Below, in pieces: positions 61,652-64,000 of a stretch of 64,000 nt of DNA. The stretch is from the NCBI GenBank assembly GCA_013397695.1, contig VYZI01000040.1, forward strand, positions 1,727,968 through 1,791,967. The letters run 5' to 3'. Under the pieces are notes generated by a model. It searched no databases and was not told where the DNA came from. It saw only the letters and a program-made list of their open reading frames with translations. The translations under genes and the position numbers were made by a program. Source of the stretch: Centropus unirufus (lineage: Eukaryota > Chordata > Aves > Cuculiformes > Centropidae). Position 1 is the stretch's first letter, and each line of letters begins with the position of its first letter.

Positions 61652-64000
61652 AGTGCTGTCATATGGCATTGCTCTGCATCACAGAGAAATATACGAACAC
61701 CTATGAAATGCACCTAGAACCTGAGCCTGATTTTAGTTTCTTATTTGAAAATGAAGGGAGAAAGCTGGCTCGTGTTTAGATCTCGCTGTTCAAGATTTTC
61801 TGCAACATATACCAAATATATTCCTCATTAATGACTGTTTTCTTCTGCTAATACCACAGAAACTCCAGTGAAGTTACAACATACTTACAGTAGCACAGCT
61901 GATAGCAAAACTTGGCTCGATATCCTCAAACATAAATGGATATTTTATCTGTTTAGTGCATGCTGTCTCTTTTCTTGAAACCAAAGTAGTGAAACGAAAG
62001 TCATCCTAAAGAGACCAAAAGAAACTTAAATATGACTTTTTTCCAAGCATATGAATATTTTATGATCTATGGTTTCCAGAGCACTCATTTACTCTGTTTG
62101 TTCACCATTTTGAGTTGTCAGAATAGGCATTAGGCAGAACAACAGAAAAATGGAAAATAAGTTAGTAACAGAGTTCTTTCTTACATTTTTCCTTGGGAAA
62201 CAGGCATGAGAGTATATCTCATGTTAAAAACATACTATTAAATATTAATTGTTCATTTGGCCCAAGCTTAAATAAAGACTTCAACAGTCCTATGAAGTAC
62301 TTAATATAAAATTCGAAAATTATTCTGGTCATATTAAAATATAGAAAACGCAAAATAAAAATAATCATAGAAGGGGATGCCAAATTAGGTATATTTTGAA
62401 AATAAAATAGTGTGTCTTTGGCACAATAGGTTTATCAGATTAGCAAATTTCTTACTAGTATCTACAATGAAGTATTTCAAGTAACTTATTTGTGAAAATA
62501 GTTTCAGAAAAGGTTAAAGTTATCAGGGATTTTTTTCTAAAATCTTTATTGTTATTTCCTCCTTTTATAATTCTTTCTTCATCAGAATTAAATCCCTATT
62601 TGCGCTTAGCATTTTGGTACTGGTTTTGAGCACACCAAAATTTGCTTCTTCCTTTCAGGTAACGATGGAGTAGGAAATAGCAAAGACCAGCTTGCTTGGG
62701 AGTTGCACAATATTTTTGACTGTGTCTTTTCCAAACTCTATGTTGTCTTTCAGTGAAAAGCAAACAAAGATATTTAAATTACTTAATTGCCTCCCAAGGC
62801 TGTACCTAAACTCTTCCTTCAGTCACACTCCACTTTCAGTGAACCTCAACAACAAGGCGAACTGAAAGCTTTCTTTGTAATCCTGGTCCATGGCACCTGA
62901 ATGGTGCCAAAAAAGCTAAGTTAATTCAGAGCTCTTAGGGAAAGGATTTCTTTGTCTGACTCCTTCCTGATACCAAATAAAGAAAAAAACAACCTTTTTT
63001 TTTCCCCCTTTCAGCAGAAACTAGCAGCAGAAACAAAAAAAATGTCATCTACCTGGCACAACAATTTATATATACTCAGCCTCCTCTTTTTTTTCCTTCT
63101 GAGTCTCCATTTGACTTTTTATGGTTATTGTCTACATAAAGGCCTTCCCTCTCATGGTTTTAAGTGGGTTTACATGGAATCCTTGCAATGCAGTAACACA
63201 TAACCATAATCTAGGCTAAAATGTGTTATCTATCTAACGTGTGTCAAAATTTACAAGTAAGTATTTCCTAGAGCAAACTTTTCCTTTCACTACAACAAAT
63301 TAGAGTCATTAGAGAAACTATGAGTTTGAGCAATTAATTACACACTTAATGATATTTTGTAGTTTTCTGAAGACTTTAAAGTTCTTTCCAAATATTATGA
63401 TTCAGATTCTGCCCCTATTCCTCACACAAACTATGAAAATAAACGGTTACTCCAAAAGCAAATTGTCTTTAGGTTCTGGGAAAAAAATGGGTACTGATTT
63501 CATGTTCAATATTTTTTCTAATAATTCAGTGAAACAATTGTGACTATGCATTTTGCAGAATGCGAAAGGAAAACACAGACATTAAGCAACTTCACTTAAC
63601 AAAATGGTACAAAACAAAGGTTTCTTTCTTTTAAGTAAAAGCTTCGAATCTAAGTATCTCACAGAGGTGAAGAGTTCCAAAAGCACAAAAGCTGGTCAGC
63701 CACATAATCACTATGGAAAGCCTCAAAGCTGGATCCTATCTCATATTTCATACCGTAAATTCTCCCCTTGCTGTGTAGCTGCACCAGAAGAACATAAAGA
63801 ATTAATAAATCACCAGTACTTAAGAGTTTCGTATAACTAATGACATAATAGTATCAGAATAATTCATAAATTAGGAGAGTATAATTATAATATCTAAAAA
63901 TATTAAACATTTTGTCAAGTGCACCGCTGATGTGACAAGATATTCAGTAGCTACTCAAGTCGCATACTTTGCAAAGGCATCCTTTGTCAAATAAAATAAC
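61652..64000. other. non-coding stretch, nothing recognised
   Basis: AT-rich to the end of the window. Frames of up to 83 codons show no known motif, and no repeat family or RNA gene was recognised. Confidence 0.5.

Overview
This window looks like bird nuclear DNA from a draft assembly. It is AT-rich and gene-poor, with one run of N (16237-16970). The recognisable content is mostly CR1 LINEs (chicken repeat 1), the main non-LTR retrotransposon of birds and other sauropsids, plus one solo LTR of a widespread avian endogenous-retrovirus type. CR1 also occurs in turtles and crocodilians, so the bird call rests mainly on the young CR1 3' ends and the LTR. The species cannot be read from the sequence.

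Layout. 1-5280: AT-rich, no recognised gene. 5281-5450: decayed CR1 remnant. 6370-6491: short coding-looking stretch on the minus strand. 6928-7461: CR1 3' end (+) with a 113-codon open frame. 8380-8850: GC-richer block, possibly a dead retrocopy. 12684-13037: candidate 3'-terminal exon on the minus strand. 15133-16236: the longest CR1 copy (-), with reverse-transcriptase core, running into the gap. 21500-21968: a CR1 piece (+) that has lost its 3' end. 24191-24762: solo LTR (+). 31555-32393: old CR1 (+). 33996-34076: 27-bp minisatellite. 37390-38880: very old CR1 (-). 41829-41885: a CR1 3' tail only. 55729-56715: a CR1 (-) interrupted by a CR1 (+). 60945-61124: promoter-like CCAAT/TATA arrangement followed by a TTTAG-rich tract. 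61403-61525: candidate membrane-segment exon on the minus strand.

No complete host protein-coding gene is visible. The window is probably intergenic or lies within large introns. Nearly all open frames of 60-200 codons look like chance or run antisense to repeats. The best host-gene leads are the terminal-exon candidate near 13.0 kb and the promoter-like segment near 61.0 kb. I found no CRISPR array, operon, rRNA or tRNA gene, and no convincing novel biological system. The observations below are mostly about repeat history and a few exon or promoter candidates that alignment or RNA data could settle.
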